A DNA stretch of 64,000 nucleotides from Lacinutrix sp. Hel_I_90. GTDB lineage: Bacteria; Bacteroidota; Bacteroidia; Flavobacteriales; Flavobacteriaceae. Numbering within the stretch: position 1 is the first letter of the stretch; each line of letters opens with the position of its first letter. Shown here piece by piece: positions 43,886 through 51,269 of this stretch. The DNA lies in the NCBI RefSeq assembly GCF_000934685.1, contig NZ_JYNQ01000001.1, positions 2,530,501 to 2,594,500 of the forward strand. Reading direction: 5' to 3'. A model generated the notes under the pieces. It was not told the origin of the DNA, made no database searches, and worked only from the letters and a program-made list of their open reading frames with translations. The position numbers and the translations under genes were made by a program.

Positions 43886-44605
43886 ATGGATAATTCTTTT
43901 GAAAATCATGTGCCGCAAACAAAAGTGGCGGTTAGCGCCTTGGCGGAACAAGATCGCGTTGCTTTTTATAAAAAAACCTATACCCATGTTGCTTTTGGTG
44001 TTTTAGCCTTTATTGTTTTTGAATATATGTTATTGCAAAGTGACATGATTGTGAAGTTTGCGCTTTCAATGACCGAAGGCATAAAATGGCTATTAATGCT
44101 TGGCGGTTTTATGCTAATTACTAATTATGCTGAAGGCATGGCCATGCGAACAGCCGATAAAAACAAACAATACTTAGCTTTCGGGCTGTATATATTGGCA
44201 GAAGCTTTTATTTTTATACCCATGATCTATGTTGCGGCTTATTATATGGATCAAGGCACTGAAATTTTGCAGCAGGCCGCAATTGTAACCTTGGGGTTGT
44301 TTGCAGGCTTATCTGCCGTAGTGTTTGTGACCAAAAAGGACTTTTCTTTTTTGAAAACAGGACTAACCATTGGTTTTTTTATTGCTTTAGGTTTGATTGT
44401 CGCTGGTAGTCTATTCGGATTTAATATGGGATTATGGTTTTCAGTAGGCATGTGTTTACTGGCTGGTGGCAGTATCTTGTATCAAACCTCTAATATGATT
44501 AATAAATATACCGAAGACGATTACATTCCCGCTGCATTGGGCTTATTTGCTTCGTTAATGCTGCTATTCTGGTATATATTAAGAATTTTTATGTCTAGAA
44601 ACTAA
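43886..44605 (+). CDS. Bax inhibitor-1 / YccA family membrane protein
   Basis: 239 aa with seven hydrophobic segments from residue 32 on and hydrophilic N-terminal 30 residues (MDNSFENHVPQTKVAVSALA). The family blocks are FYKKTYTHVAFGVLAFIVFE, YMDQGTEILQQAAIVTLGLF and LYQTSNMINKYTEDDYIPAA, and FALSLMLLFWYILRIF-like end. Members are proton-sensitive calcium leak channels or regulators of FtsH (E. coli YccA, YbhL). Single gene with terminators on both sides. Confidence 0.93.
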   Translation: MDNSFENHVPQTKVAVSALAEQDRVAFYKKTYTHVAFGVLAFIVFEYMLLQSDMIVKFALSMTEGIKWLLMLGGFMLITNYAEGMAMRTADKNKQYLAFGLYILAEAFIFIPMIYVAAYYMDQGTEILQQAAIVTLGLFAGLSAVVFVTKKDFSFLKTGLTIGFFIALGLIVAGSLFGFNMGLWFSVGMCLLAGGSILYQTSNMINKYTEDDYIPAALGLFASLMLLFWYILRIFMSRN

Positions 44606-44625
44606 AACTCTTTATATATAAGAAC

Positions 44626-44658
44626 ACAAAGGCTCCTGATACGCTCAGGAGCTTTTGT
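44626..44658 (+). terminator. Terminator after the Bax inhibitor-like gene
   Basis: 14-bp stem (44626-44639 with 44645-44658) with one G-T pair and loop of five; weak T run inside the right arm. Confidence 0.65.
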
Positions 44659-44741
44659 ATTATTTAAGAATTAGTTTAAAGAATTGAAATGTTTTCGTTT
44701 TCTTTGGTTACTTAATCATAAACCAATTAAACGTAAACCTT

Positions 44742-45506
44742 ATTAAAAAATTAATTCCAGTAATATTAACCTCTGTTGTCCTAGCCTTGTTTGGCTGTAG
44801 CTCAACATCTGATGATTCTAAAGATACCGTACAAGAAGTTGCTGTGCCAATTTCCAATACAGAAATACTTAATCAATACGAGGCTTGGCAAAGTGCAGAT
44901 TTGAAAACATTATTTTCTAATGCTGAACAGAAAATGTATTCTTATACGTTTGATAAAGAAGTATTACAACAGCTTATAAACAATGAAGAGACTGCTTTTT
45001 TTCGTTTTTTCTTAGGTGTTCAAAATAATACATTAGAAATCTATTGTTCAGGTCTTACAAAAGAAAGACAGACAGTAGATGCCTTACAAAAAGGGGAGCA
45101 GCAGGTATGTAGTTTTAATCTTAAAGAAGAAACCAATAGTAAATCTGCTTTTGATATCACGAGTGTTAAAAGTGCAGCAGTAAGGAAACATATTTTAGAC
45201 AAAAGTGCAGCAACAGATTACCTTAAAAATTGGGAAGTAGCAATTAATGACAGCGCTACTTTAGAAGATAAAGTGTCTTACGACGGGACGCGTATAAAGC
45301 ATTTTACCATAGGTCAAGAAGCGATAGCCTATTTAATAAATAACGATAATGTAGCAAGTGTTGCTCTGGTATTGGGATTAAATAAGGAAAATAAAATGAC
45401 TACCGTTTTTTATGGTAAAAATAGAGCAGGAGCATTGTTGTCTTCTAAGACCGATGACAGTCCTGTTTTAGATTTTACGGCGCCTTGTCCTACGACCTGT
45501 GATTAA
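44742..45506 (+). CDS. Lipoprotein with duplicated domain and CPTTCD tail; start codon apparently ATT
   Basis: The frame reads IKKLIPVILTSVVLALFGCS from 44742, a perfect lipoprotein signal (lipobox L-F-G-C) in which the expected ATG is ATT. The only usual start codon available is TTG at 44787, which would cut the signal in half. So either ATT is used, or the start was lost by mutation. The mature part has two similar domains: YTFDKEVLQQLINNEETAFF with FFLGVQNNTLEIY, and FTIGQEAIAYLINNDNVASV with LVLGLNKENKMTTVFYG. It ends DFTAPCPTTCD, a tail shared with the 144-aa protein at 47846. Function unknown. Confidence 0.6.
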   Translation: MKKLIPVILTSVVLALFGCSSTSDDSKDTVQEVAVPISNTEILNQYEAWQSADLKTLFSNAEQKMYSYTFDKEVLQQLINNEETAFFRFFLGVQNNTLEIYCSGLTKERQTVDALQKGEQQVCSFNLKEETNSKSAFDITSVKSAAVRKHILDKSAATDYLKNWEVAINDSATLEDKVSYDGTRIKHFTIGQEAIAYLINNDNVASVALVLGLNKENKMTTVFYGKNRAGALLSSKTDDSPVLDFTAPCPTTCD

Positions 45507-45721
45507 AACAGTCCAGTATCCACTCCGTAATATTAAAAACAATAACTAGGGGAGCTCAACTATTTTATTTTAAAGCTTTAGGTGATTGACTTTTTCAATT
45601 AAGGTTAAGCAGAGTAAGCCCGTATTATATCACAGAGGTTGATTAAAAAGTAATTTTTAGTCGGCCTTTTTACTATGGCAAATTTAATTAAATGGTATTG
45701 ATTGTTTATAGCTAGACCAGT

Positions 45722-46405
45722 CTAATCAAAGCGATCACTTTCTAAAGACACCAATTTATTTTTAAGCGCATAAATAACCAGGCCAGCAACGTTTTTAGAT
45801 TCTGTTTTTAGCAGTAAATTATTGCGGTGTCCCTCTACTGTTCTGGGACTAATAAACAGTTTTTCAGCAATATCACCAGTGGTTAATTGTTTGCATATAA
45901 GTGTCAATACTTCAGTCTCACGCTTGGTGAAATAGGTGGTGTCAAAACTAGACTTTACTTTTTTATCTGCAGGATTAACAATGCTTTCATGAATGTATTG
46001 CATGACCTGTTCGTCGTAGTAAAACCCCTTGGTTGCAACCTCTTCAATAGTCTTTATCATTAAAGCAGGCGTGCTGTTTTTTGCTAAGTAAGCGACCGCA
46101 CCAATAGAAATCATATTTAAAATAAAGGGTTTACTAAAGTAACTGGTTAACGCAATGACTTTTATTTCTGGGAACTCTTTTTTAATCAATTTAGTGACTT
46201 CTACGCCATTAAGCTCCGGCATTTTAAGGTCGGTAATTACGATCTCAGGCAAGATTTCCGTAGTGCGCAATTCTTTTATCAGGTACTCGCCGTTTTCAAC
46301 ATCAAAAAGTACTTCTATTGTTTCATTGCTTTCTAAAATGGCTTTTAGACCTTGTCTAAACAAAAGTTCGTCATCTGCTAATGCTATTTTTATTTTATTT
46401 GTCAT
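45722..46405 (-). CDS. NarL/LuxR-type response regulator
   Basis: 227 aa. Receiver domain (about 5-120) with the phospho-accepting Asp in EIVITDLKMPELNGVEV (about residue 60), ALTSYFSKPF and the conserved Lys in AYLAKNSTPALMIK. C-terminal LuxR helix-turn-helix with TKRETEVLTLICKQLTTGD and KLFISPRTVEGHRNNLLLKT. DNA-binding transcription factor activated by the histidine kinase gene that overlaps it by 11 bases upstream. Last gene of the four-gene minus-strand operon. Confidence 0.95.
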   Translation of the reverse strand: MTNKIKIALADDELLFRQGLKAILESNETIEVLFDVENGEYLIKELRTTEILPEIVITDLKMPELNGVEVTKLIKKEFPEIKVIALTSYFSKPFILNMISIGAVAYLAKNSTPALMIKTIEEVATKGFYYDEQVMQYIHESIVNPADKKVKSSFDTTYFTKRETEVLTLICKQLTTGDIAEKLFISPRTVEGHRNNLLLKTESKNVAGLVIYALKNKLVSLESDRFD

Positions 46406-47180
46406 AATTGCAACGTATCATAAATTGGCTTCCTTTATTAGGCGTGCTTTCTATTTTTAAAGTGCCGTTTAAAATCTTAATTCTACTTTTTATGTTTTGT
46501 AGCCCGATACCGGAATTTCCGTTAATTTTATCAACGTCAAACCCTTTACCATTGTCTTGATAACGCAGTACAAAACCGGTCTCATTTTGCTCCATATACA
46601 CCACTAACTCATTGGCTTTGCCATGTCTTACCGAATTGTTAATGAGTTCTTGGACGATTCTAAACACATGTAATTGATTGTTTTTTGAGAGCCGTGTTAA
46701 GGCTTCAATATCATCTTCAATCGCTATTTTGGTGTGCTTAGAACAGTCTTCGAACAATTCTTGTAAAGCTGCTTTTAGACCAAATTCATTTAAAATGGGA
46801 GGTAAGAGGTCATGCGCTATTTTACGAGCGCTTTCTAAAGTACCCGTGGTGATGTTTAGTATTTGTTCTAAGGCTGTTTTTTGTTTATCGTTAATGGTTT
46901 TATCTATAAGTAAAACGTTTGTGCACAGGCTTATGATATTTAGTTTAGAACTAATGGCATCGTGTAAATCTTGAGCAATGCGCTTACGCTCCCGCTCTTG
47001 AATAGCAATAGCAGTTTGTAAGATTTTTTGTTGGTGCGTTATTTTTAAACTGGCTTTTTCTTGTTCCTTTTCAATAATCTTTTTTTTGGTATGGTGGAAA
47101 AAAGCAATGAGTGTAACAGCCATGATAATAAGTAAACTAATACTTATTCCAATTATACTTATAAATGTGTTGTCGTTCAA
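46395..47180 (-). CDS. NarX-type histidine kinase (HisKA_3)
   Basis: 261 aa. One N-terminal membrane span (about residues 8-29, ISIIGISISLLIIMAVTLIA), a short coiled linker, then HisKA_3 with RKRIAQDLHDAISSKLNIIS carrying the phosphorylated His, and the ATPase part with RIVQELINNSVRHGKANELV, DNGKGFDVDKINGNSGIGLQ and SRIKILNGTLKIES. No large sensory domain, so it probably depends on the neighbouring 7TM or Cys-tailed protein for sensing. Overlaps the response regulator by 11 bases; cognate pair. Confidence 0.93.
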   Translation of the reverse strand: MNDNTFISIIGISISLLIIMAVTLIAFFHHTKKKIIEKEQEKASLKITHQQKILQTAIAIQERERKRIAQDLHDAISSKLNIISLCTNVLLIDKTINDKQKTALEQILNITTGTLESARKIAHDLLPPILNEFGLKAALQELFEDCSKHTKIAIEDDIEALTRLSKNNQLHVFRIVQELINNSVRHGKANELVVYMEQNETGFVLRYQDNGKGFDVDKINGNSGIGLQNIKSRIKILNGTLKIESTPNKGSQFMIRCNYDK

Positions 47181-47191
47181 TGGTTGTATTT

Positions 47192-47830
47192 TTACTTATT
47201 TCTATAGCTTTTGAACCATTCGGTAAAAATTAACACTTGATATAAAACAAAAAGAATGGAATTAAATAACCATAAAAACTTGTTCAAACTAGCATTAGAT
47301 TCGTTTACAAAATTACCAGAACAAAATATTAATGTGCTACTTAAAAGATAAATAAAAATTCCTGAGTTGATATAAATGAAATCAGTTTTTTCTGTTAAAG
47401 AATTATAAAAATGAATGACGCTGAAAGAAACGATAACTAAAGAGGTTAATACTATTTCTAACAAGTTAAATTTATGGTAGAGTGAAGGGGTTTGAACATA
47501 TTGAACTGTAATTATCAATATCACTACGGTAGCTGATAGTAAAACAGTTATCTTTTGCTTTTTACTTTTAAAAAGCGTCGCATAAAAGAGACTTAAGAAA
47601 AGAAACTGTATAATAAAATAGAAATGAGAGAGGTAAAGATTATTTTTACCTTTATACCAAAATATAAATGATATAATTTGTAGTATAAAGATGAAAAGTA
47701 AATACCAAGTAAAAATTTTAAACACTTTCTTTTGTTTTATGTAGTATTTAAAAAATAGAATGGCATTAATAAATAATAATAATTTACTAAGATTAGAAAA
47801 AAACAGTTGGTAATCTTTTACCTCCATCAT
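47192..47830 (-). CDS. Seven-helix membrane protein of a histidine-kinase operon
   Basis: 212 aa with about seven hydrophobic segments (about residues 14-32, 36-56, 66-85, 92-110, 122-142, 153-172, 184-204) and a hydrophilic C-terminus TEWFKSYRNK. The gene lies 15 bases after the Cys-tailed protein gene and 11 bases before the kinase gene. Membrane proteins of this layout often act as sensory inputs for minimal kinases; here this is inferred from gene order. I recognise no named family. Confidence 0.7.
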   Translation of the reverse strand: MMEVKDYQLFFSNLSKLLLFINAILFFKYYIKQKKVFKIFTWYLLFIFILQIISFIFWYKGKNNLYLSHFYFIIQFLFLSLFYATLFKSKKQKITVLLSATVVILIITVQYVQTPSLYHKFNLLEIVLTSLVIVSFSVIHFYNSLTEKTDFIYINSGIFIYLLSSTLIFCSGNFVNESNASLNKFLWLFNSILFVLYQVLIFTEWFKSYRNK

Positions 47831-47845
47831 TTGATGTTTTGAATA

Positions 47846-48280
47846 TTATGGATTGAATAACGGACTGTTTGGATCACAAGTGTTAGGACAAGGGTCTGTA
47901 AAATCAAAAATACCACTACCTTCCAATTCAGCTACAGTGGCATCTACTTCGCATGCGTCACAACCAGTAGGTTTCTCACCCTCAATAATGTCCCTATGAA
48001 TGCCTTTACAATCTACTTTAGTACCAACAATTAGTAATTTTTCACCTCTACCTTCCTGTATGTCTTCATCAATGGCCATGTAGGCACGAACGCCCGAAGA
48101 ATCAACATTTTGAATACTGTAGTGACCATCTTTTTGTTTTACCAGCACGTTCATTTCTTCGAGTGCCTCTATTAAATCTATTGCTGGCATTAAAAAGGCC
48201 TTGCATTCCTTTTTATATTTCTGTTGCCAATTTTTAGCCCAATTTTTAGCGGGCTTTAGTTTTACTTCATTCTTACTCAT
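47846..48280 (-). CDS. 144-aa protein with CPNTCD tail, first gene of the kinase operon
   Basis: No signal peptide; basic start KPAKNWAKNWQQKYKKECKA. The middle, SSGVRAYMAIDEDIQEGRGE followed by KLLIVGTKVDCKG, resembles the (V/F)R-x-(Y/F)-x-G-(V/I) strand pair of the duplicated lipoprotein at 44742. The end GIFDFTDPCPNTCDPNSP contains D-F-T-x-P-C-P-x-T-C-D, the same tail as that lipoprotein. Two further cysteines form CDAC (about residue 107). The family seems to be a flavobacterial one without known function. A near -7 element (TAGCTTTA, minus strand, 48307-48314) lies upstream. Confidence 0.6.
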   Translation of the reverse strand: MSKNEVKLKPAKNWAKNWQQKYKKECKAFLMPAIDLIEALEEMNVLVKQKDGHYSIQNVDSSGVRAYMAIDEDIQEGRGEKLLIVGTKVDCKGIHRDIIEGEKPTGCDACEVDATVAELEGSGIFDFTDPCPNTCDPNSPLFNP

Positions 48281-48416
48281 AAATTTTGGTTTTAATTAAT
48301 AAGAGATAAAGCTAGGCATACTAATTCACATAAAAAACACTATTCGTAAAAACAGGGGTTTCTACTGGATTTTAATACGCCGTGATTTTACGTTAATGGA
48401 AATGGAATGTTTGCTA

Positions 48417-48424
48417 TAGCTTTG
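48417..48424 (+). promoter_or_regulatory. -7 promoter element of the collar-protein cluster
   Basis: TAGCTTTG matches TAnnTTTG and ends 25 bases before the ATG at 48450. It could drive the plus-strand genes that follow, up to the hairpin at 50071 or beyond. Confidence 0.5.
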
Positions 48425-48449
48425 TGAAGTCAATAAATGTCAACAACTT

Positions 48450-48809
48450 ATGTATACCCTTACAGTAACTAATAATTATATTCAAAATATTGCTGCTTCT
48501 AACGGTGTGACCATTTCTAAAAATAAAAATCATATCTTTAAGGACCGAGGGTCACTAGTTTTAACTATTCCAGGGATGGTAGACATGAATTTTATCGATT
48601 TAGGGGACAAAAAATTACCAGGATTTCCCATGCCTAAAGAAACATGGGGGGTATTAGTACGCTATAGTAATATTGAAGCGTATTACAGATATGAGGGTAG
48701 TGGTGCGCTTACCGCAACATTTGATAACCTTGGAACCTGTACATTAACGACCAGTAATGGGTCAATAATACCAATAGCATTACCAGAATTTATAATAGAA
48801 TCTAATTAA
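48450..48809 (+). CDS. Small beta-rich protein of unknown function, 119 aa
   Basis: 119 aa without signal peptide or membrane segment. The sequence alternates in beta-strand style (MYTLTVTNNYIQNIAASNGV, SLVLTIPGMVDMNFIDLGDK, WGVLVRYSNIEAYYRYEGSG, TCTLTTSNGSIIPIALPE). First gene of the cluster with the two collar proteins 39 bases further on. I do not recognise the family; a carbohydrate-binding or structural role would be a guess. Confidence 0.55.
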   Translation: MYTLTVTNNYIQNIAASNGVTISKNKNHIFKDRGSLVLTIPGMVDMNFIDLGDKKLPGFPMPKETWGVLVRYSNIEAYYRYEGSGALTATFDNLGTCTLTTSNGSIIPIALPEFIIESN

Positions 48810-48848
48810 ATAAAATTAACTTATTAATCATTAAAAAAACCAAAAATT

Positions 48849-49415
48849 ATGGATCCATTTATAGGACAAATTCAACCGTTCGGTTTTAATTTTGCACCGC
48901 GTGGTTGGGCAAAATGCGACGGAACACTAATTGCTATTAGTAGCAATACCGCTTTATTTTCTTTATTAGGAGCAACATTTGGAGGTGATGGTAGAACAAC
49001 TTTTGCCCTTCCGGATTTACGTGGAAGAAGTATCGTCCATATTGGGCATGGCCCTGGACTCTCAACGGTGACTTGGGGAGAAAAAGGAGGTGTTGAGCAA
49101 CTTAATATTACACAGGCAAATATGCCTTCACATTCACATGCATTAGTTAATGGCACAGCTAATGTTGATGTTTTTACAACAGACAGTGCAAGCGCGACAG
49201 CAGATACTGATGGGGGAGCAAATGCATTAGGTACAGGAACAGAAATGCCCGATATTTTTCGTGAGTCACCAACTTCGGCCGATAAGCTTGGAGGTGTTAA
49301 TATTTCTGGAACAACAACGGCCTCTGGAGGGAGCATTCCAATGCAAAGCAGAAATCCTTTTTTAGGAATAAATGTATGTATTGCGCAGGTAGGTATTTTT
49401 CCTTCAAGAAGTTAA
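48849..49415 (+). CDS. Phage tail collar-domain protein, Mdp-like (copy 1)
   Basis: 188 aa. The collar domain (PF07484) covers about residues 1-65: GQIQPFGFNFAPRGWAKCDG, SSNTALFSLLGATFGGDGRT and FALPDLRGRSIVHIGHGPGL. The rest, with QANMPSHSHALVNGTANVDV, is the serine/threonine/glycine-rich fibre-tip part. Proteins of this kind are called microcystin-dependent protein-like (MdpB) and occur outside prophages in many bacteria. No phage genes are near. Copy 2 follows after 72 bases. Without signal peptide, so export route is unclear. Confidence 0.92.
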   Translation: MDPFIGQIQPFGFNFAPRGWAKCDGTLIAISSNTALFSLLGATFGGDGRTTFALPDLRGRSIVHIGHGPGLSTVTWGEKGGVEQLNITQANMPSHSHALVNGTANVDVFTTDSASATADTDGGANALGTGTEMPDIFRESPTSADKLGGVNISGTTTASGGSIPMQSRNPFLGINVCIAQVGIFPSRS

Positions 49416-49487
49416 TTTAAATCGCTTTTGAGAAGAATTTGTCAAAAGCAAACAAAGTATTTTTTTAAATAAATAAAAAGCATCATT

Positions 49488-50054
49488 ATGGATCCATTTA
49501 TAGGACAAATACAACCCTTCGGTTTTAACTTTAATCCTCGGGGTTGGTCAAAATGTGACGGACAATTACTAGCAATATCATCTTATAGTGCATTATTTTC
49601 CTTATTAGGAACAACCTACGGAGGAGATGGCAGAACAACTTTCGGTCTTCCTGATTTAAGAGGAAGAAGCATTGTACATATAGGCAACGGTCCTGGACTC
49701 TCTAATATATCTTGGGGAGAAAAAGGAGGAGTCGAGCAACTTTACATGACACAAGCAAATATGCCTTCACATGCACATGCATTAGTTAATGGTACAGCCA
49801 ATGTTGATATTTTTACAACAGACAGTGCAAGTGCGACAGCAGATACTGATGGGGGAGCAAATGCATTAGGTACAGGAACAGAAATGCCCGACATTTTTCG
49901 CGAGTCACCAACTACGGCCGATAAGCTTGGAGGCGTCAATATTTCTGGAACAACAACAGCGTCTGGAGGGAGCATGCCAATGGAAAGTAGGAATCCTTTT
50001 TTAGGAATAAATGTATGTATCGCCATGGAGGGTATTTTTCCATCTAGAAGCTAG
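49488..50054 (+). CDS. Phage tail collar-domain protein, Mdp-like (copy 2)
   Basis: 188 aa, exactly the length of copy 1 and nearly identical in the middle, where TTDSASATADTDGGANALGT occurs unchanged in both. Differences are concentrated in the collar domain (SKCDGQLLAISSYSALFSLL) and at the C-terminus (CIAMEGIFPSRS against CIAQVGIFPSRS). This is a tandem duplication followed by partial divergence or gene conversion of the distal two thirds. A terminator-like hairpin follows at 50071. Confidence 0.92.
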   Translation: MDPFIGQIQPFGFNFNPRGWSKCDGQLLAISSYSALFSLLGTTYGGDGRTTFGLPDLRGRSIVHIGNGPGLSNISWGEKGGVEQLYMTQANMPSHAHALVNGTANVDIFTTDSASATADTDGGANALGTGTEMPDIFRESPTTADKLGGVNISGTTTASGGSMPMESRNPFLGINVCIAMEGIFPSRS

Positions 50055-50070
50055 TTTAAAAATCATTGTT

Positions 50071-50097
50071 AAGGAGCTATTTTATATGGCTCCTTTT
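50071..50097 (+). terminator. Terminator-like hairpin after the collar genes
   Basis: AAGGAGC (50071-50077) pairs with GCTCCTT (50089-50095), loop of eleven, followed by TT only; weak, perhaps an attenuator between the collar genes and the binding-protein gene. Confidence 0.5.
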
Positions 50098-50116
50098 ATC
50101 TTAAAAAACAAAAATT

Positions 50117-51217
50117 TTGAAAAAAATAGGCGTTTTACTCCCGCAATCTAAAGAATATCCCACCATGGGCAAAGAGTTTATGAATGGGCTTAAATTAACC
50201 TTACCTAATGCGGATTACAGTTTAGTTGTTGAAGGCATTGGATTTGGTAATGATCCAGAACATATTATCAACGCTATTCAGAAATTTGTTAATCAAGAAG
50301 ATGTCCATCTTACCACAGGCTTAATGGGGCATAAAGGACTTGACGATATATTGGATTTTATTGAAGGCATTGAAGAACCGTTTATTTATTCAGATTTTGG
50401 AGCGACATGCCCTTTAGATCTCTCTAAAAGAGAAAATATTTATTGTAATTCTCTCAACCTGTATGATGCTACCAGAACGCTCGGAAAATATTTTTTAGAC
50501 AATGGCATCTTTAATATTGGGACCTCTACATGTTATTACGAATCTGGCTATGGATTTATAGAGGCCATGGAAAATGCTTTAGAAAAAGATAAAGCGGGTA
50601 AGTTTTCAGGTCACTTTATAACACCTTTACATCCTAGAGATAATGAATCAGAACTGATGTCACAATTTGTATCTGAAACGAAACCAGATGCATTGTTTGC
50701 TTTTCATAATGGAATCTATGCAGAAGAGCATGCTACTTTTTTAAGTGAAAATAAAATAAATAGCCAAACGCCTCTTTATACCTTACCTTTTTCTGTAGAT
50801 GATAAAATTTTAGCTAAATTTCCTGAAATTTTTAATAATACAAAATGCATCTCTTCTTGGTTTATTGATTTAGAAACAAAAGAAAACAAAAAATTCATAC
50901 AGGAGTATCAACAAAAATATAATAAAACACCAAGTGTATTTTCTGTGCTTGGCTACGAAAACGGATTATTAATTTATAATTATTTAAAAAACAAGAACGC
51001 GTTCTCTAGTGAAAGCATCATTGGTCCTAGGGGGGAATTAAATAATGCTATCCATAAGAATAATAGAACAGTTGTTAAGCAGTATTTATGGAACCTTAAT
51101 TGGGTAAATAATACTTATAAATTTGATTGTTTAGAAGAATTAAAACAAACCATTGCTATTGATTATTTAAGTAAAAAAGAAGGAAATGGGTGGCACAACT
51201 CTTATTTATGTCATTGA
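50117..51217 (+). CDS. Periplasmic-binding-protein-fold receptor without signal peptide
   Basis: 366 aa from TTG 50117: MKKIGVLLPQSKEYPTMGKE starts directly with the first beta strand of the type 1 periplasmic-binding fold, which supports this start over the ATG at 50165. Blocks GKEFMNGLKLTLPNADYSLV, LYDATRTLGKYFLDNGIFNI and FSVLGYENGLLIYNY match the branched-chain amino-acid receptor-like family (Peripla_BP_6). There is no signal peptide and no ABC transporter gene nearby, so it is either cytoplasmic or exported differently. Position suggests a part in the collar-protein cluster. Confidence 0.8.
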   Translation: MKKIGVLLPQSKEYPTMGKEFMNGLKLTLPNADYSLVVEGIGFGNDPEHIINAIQKFVNQEDVHLTTGLMGHKGLDDILDFIEGIEEPFIYSDFGATCPLDLSKRENIYCNSLNLYDATRTLGKYFLDNGIFNIGTSTCYYESGYGFIEAMENALEKDKAGKFSGHFITPLHPRDNESELMSQFVSETKPDALFAFHNGIYAEEHATFLSENKINSQTPLYTLPFSVDDKILAKFPEIFNNTKCISSWFIDLETKENKKFIQEYQQKYNKTPSVFSVLGYENGLLIYNYLKNKNAFSSESIIGPRGELNNAIHKNNRTVVKQYLWNLNWVNNTYKFDCLEELKQTIAIDYLSKKEGNGWHNSYLCH

Positions 51218-51269
51218 TTATCACTTAAAAAAGCAATATCAATAGATACTAATCTTTAATTAATTTAAT

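Noticed and set aside
48872-49336. 154-codon minus-strand ORF over the first collar gene
   Set aside because: Low-complexity shadow (V, S, P, A rich) of the Gly/Thr/Ser-rich collar gene; a similar shadow exists over copy 2.
48849-50054. Collar-domain proteins as sign of a prophage
   Set aside because: No integrase, terminase, capsid, sheath or baseplate gene within the window; stand-alone Mdp-like proteins are common.
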